A stretch of DNA of 64,000 nt, taken from Bog-473 sp963777485. Lineage in GTDB: Bacteria; Actinomycetota; Acidimicrobiia; Acidimicrobiales; RAAP-2. The first letter of the stretch is position 1. Every line of letters starts with the position of its first letter. This document shows positions 62,724 through 64,000 of the stretch, piece after piece. The notes under the pieces are model-generated. The model was not told the origin of the DNA. It saw only the letters and a program-made list of their open reading frames with translations, and did no database searches. The position numbers and the translations under genes were made by a program. The stretch spans positions 1,054,001 to 1,118,000 of the forward strand of contig CAVZQP010000002.1 of NCBI GenBank assembly GCA_963777485.1, read 5' to 3'.

Positions 62724-63518
62724 TCAGTCAGACCGACTCCCTCGTCGCTCCGCGTTCTGTCCCTTCGATAGCGAGTCGAGCTCGGCCGCACTGAGCGAGC
62801 CCCGAACCAAAGCTTCGGCGACTGCGCTGAGACGCGTGCTGTGGTTCCGAGCATGGTTGCGGATCATTCCGAACGCAGTGTCCATGTCGACCTTCAACCG
62901 CTCGACCACGATCCCCTTTGCCTGTTCGACGGCGATCCGGGAGTTGAGAGCGCCTTGGAGTTGGATTGACAGGTCGCTCTGCTGCTTCACCGTCCGCTCC
63001 TGGAGAATGCCGATGGTGGCGACGTCGGCAAACGCCCTGAGCAAATTCGACTCGCTCTGAGTCATCTCGTGGAGCGAAGCGTCGAAAACGTTCATTGCCC
63101 CGATCACCTCGTCGCGGAGCCGCAGTGGTACCGCGTGGACCGTCTGGTATCCGCTCTCGCGGGCCATCGGGGCAAAGCGTGGCCATCGACCATCGGCGGA
63201 TGCGAGCTGCTGGTTCAAGACAGGCAGCCCCGTGCGATGACACTCAAAGCACGGTCCCTCTTCGAATTGGACCTCCAGTAGCTCCGTCACTCGCATTCGC
63301 TCGCTCGAGGAGGCCATCATCTGCAGCCCCCGCACCCCGACCAATGCCAACCCGACCTCGGCGGAAGCGAGCAGCTCTACGCAGCGGTCGGCCAGCATGG
63401 ACAGAAACTCGATGAGGTCGAAGTCGGCCACCAAGGTGTCGGCGAGTTCGACAAAGGTCCGAGCAAGCCATTCGTCTCGACTGTCCAAGATTCTCACGCT
63501 CCTGGCTCGTCGCTGCAC
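62724..63518 (-). CDS. GAF-ANTAR RNA-binding regulator
   Basis: About 264 residues from the GTG at 63518 (GAGAGG ~9 bases upstream and a TATTGT box at 63543-63538); TTG 63578 and GTG 63497 are alternatives. A GAF domain (residues ~20-170) includes EGPCFECHRTGLPV, GYQTVHAVPLRLRDEVIGAM and FADVATIGILQ. It is followed by a C-terminal ANTAR domain (ALNSRIAVEQAKGIVVERLK ... FGMIRNHARNHSTRLSAVAE). ANTAR proteins bind twin-hexaloop RNA hairpins and prevent termination. Next to a second GAF-ANTAR gene on the same strand, with nine bases or more between them. Confidence 0.85.
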   Translation of the reverse strand: MQRRARSVRILDSRDEWLARTFVELADTLVADFDLIEFLSMLADRCVELLASAEVGLALVGVRGLQMMASSSERMRVTELLEVQFEEGPCFECHRTGLPVLNQQLASADGRWPRFAPMARESGYQTVHAVPLRLRDEVIGAMNVFDASLHEMTQSESNLLRAFADVATIGILQERTVKQQSDLSIQLQGALNSRIAVEQAKGIVVERLKVDMDTAFGMIRNHARNHSTRLSAVAEALVRGSLSAAELDSLSKGQNAERRGSRSD

Positions 63519-63587
63519 CGTTCGGCGGCCTCTCGGCACAATATTTGCCTCTGCGGCGACCCTCGTGCCAGGGCCCAACCGGTCGGA

Positions 63588-64000
63588 TCACAGCTCCTCG
63601 AAGCGCCGCTGACCAGCCACGACCTCGGTGGCCACGTGATCGATCGGGCGATCTGTTGCGAAGGCGTTCGCTCGGAGCCGTACGAGCGCTTCGGCCACAC
63701 CCACGTTGAGCTGGGCCGCGATCATCCCGGTGGCTTGATGCACCACCGTCCGGGAGTCGGTTGCGTCAAGCGCCCAGGCCAACGACTCCGAGGTCACCCC
63801 CGCCTGCAGGTCGACGACGAGACGACTCACCAGATCTCCAATAAGGAGGGAGTCGGCGAGCTCCTGACGGGCCAGGGCTCTGGGTGTGCCACGGCCGAGA
63901 ACCAGGACCCCGAGGTCAACGGCTCCGATGCGAAGAGGAATGGCGTAGATCGCTCCGACACCGAGCCGCGCGACGGCCGGAACGAATTGTGGCCAGTCGC
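63588..64000 (-). CDS. GAF-ANTAR regulator, C-terminal part (5' truncated by the window)
   Basis: The frame is open from the window edge to the TGA at 63588-63590, about 137 residues. It has the end of a GAF domain (GVGAIYAIPLRIGAVDLGVL, then LVLGRGTPRALARQE) and a full ANTAR domain (TVVHQATGMIAAQLNVGVAE, ALVRLRANAFATDRPIDHV). In ANTAR the Ala-x-Gly motif is usual; here ATGMIAAQL fits. A GTG within the frame at 63830 is not the true start. It forms a tandem pair with the downstream GAF-ANTAR gene, suggesting signal-dependent antitermination in this lower-GC region. Confidence 0.8.
   Translation of the reverse strand, partial: DWPQFVPAVARLGVGAIYAIPLRIGAVDLGVLVLGRGTPRALARQELADSLLIGDLVSRLVVDLQAGVTSESLAWALDATDSRTVVHQATGMIAAQLNVGVAEALVRLRANAFATDRPIDHVATEVVAGQRRFEEL

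Overview
The window looks like a chromosomal segment of a high-GC Gram-positive bacterium, most likely an actinobacterium and plausibly of the class Acidimicrobiia (inference from gene order and family types, not from a search). Signs are the block hom-thrC-rho-rpmE-prfA-prmC-sua5-like-rpiB-glyA-wecA-atp operon, a Rho with a long Gly/Arg-rich N-terminal insert, an ATP synthase delta subunit with a doubled N-terminal domain, a MurA with Asp in place of the fosfomycin-target Cys, a TreS-maltokinase pair, an F420-type oxidoreductase and a SepX/GLPR-like division protein. Adjacent genes very often overlap by GTGA or ATGA, and many first genes have a TANNNT -10 box just before the start codon, so leaderless or nearly leaderless transcripts seem common.

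Layout. 1-7.4 kb is accessory: the end of an MFS exporter, MscS and DoxX proteins, and a tight five-gene minus-strand glycan operon (two GT4 glycosyltransferases, an (alpha/alpha)6 glycosidase-like protein, a GH130 enzyme and a small Lys-rich protein). A tRNA-Arg(CCG) separates it from the core block: lysA, hom, thrC, rho, rpmE, prfA, prmC and a degenerate Sua5/YrdC protein. At 17.3-22.5 kb a catabolic set (TauD-type dioxygenase, D-aminoacylase-type amidohydrolase, fatty-acid-hydroxylase-like membrane protein, frameshifted thiolase-family gene) interrupts the core, which resumes with rpiB-glyA-wecA and the complete atpZ-I-B-E-F-H-A-G-D-C operon. Then come glpX and divergent murA-meaB, a CPBP protease, enoyl-CoA hydratase, treS-mak, galT and a small membrane protein.

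44-52 kb holds two huge tandem secreted beta-propeller plus Ig-like repeat proteins. They share about 1.1 kb of almost identical DNA, and a relic of the neighbouring cysG 3' end lies between them, recording how the tandem pair arose.

52-59.9 kb is a sulfate-assimilation locus: cysD-cysN-cysG(N) on the minus strand, divergent from cysH-sir-FrhB-like-small protein-ABC ATPase on the plus strand. CysDN makes APS, CysH reduces it to sulfite, and Sir reduces sulfite to sulfide with siroheme supplied in part by CysG(N). The FrhB/FqoF-like iron-sulfur flavoprotein translationally coupled to sir suggests that sulfite reduction is fed by F420H2 (or ferredoxin), a split assimilatory analogue of the archaeal Fsr fusion enzyme. 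This is the most interesting candidate system here.

The right end has a SepX/GLPR-like membrane protein, a tRNA-Ala(CGC) carrying a tandemly duplicated T-arm, and a lower-GC accessory stretch (DUF6629-like membrane protein, alpha/beta hydrolase, two GAF-ANTAR regulators, the last cut by the window edge).
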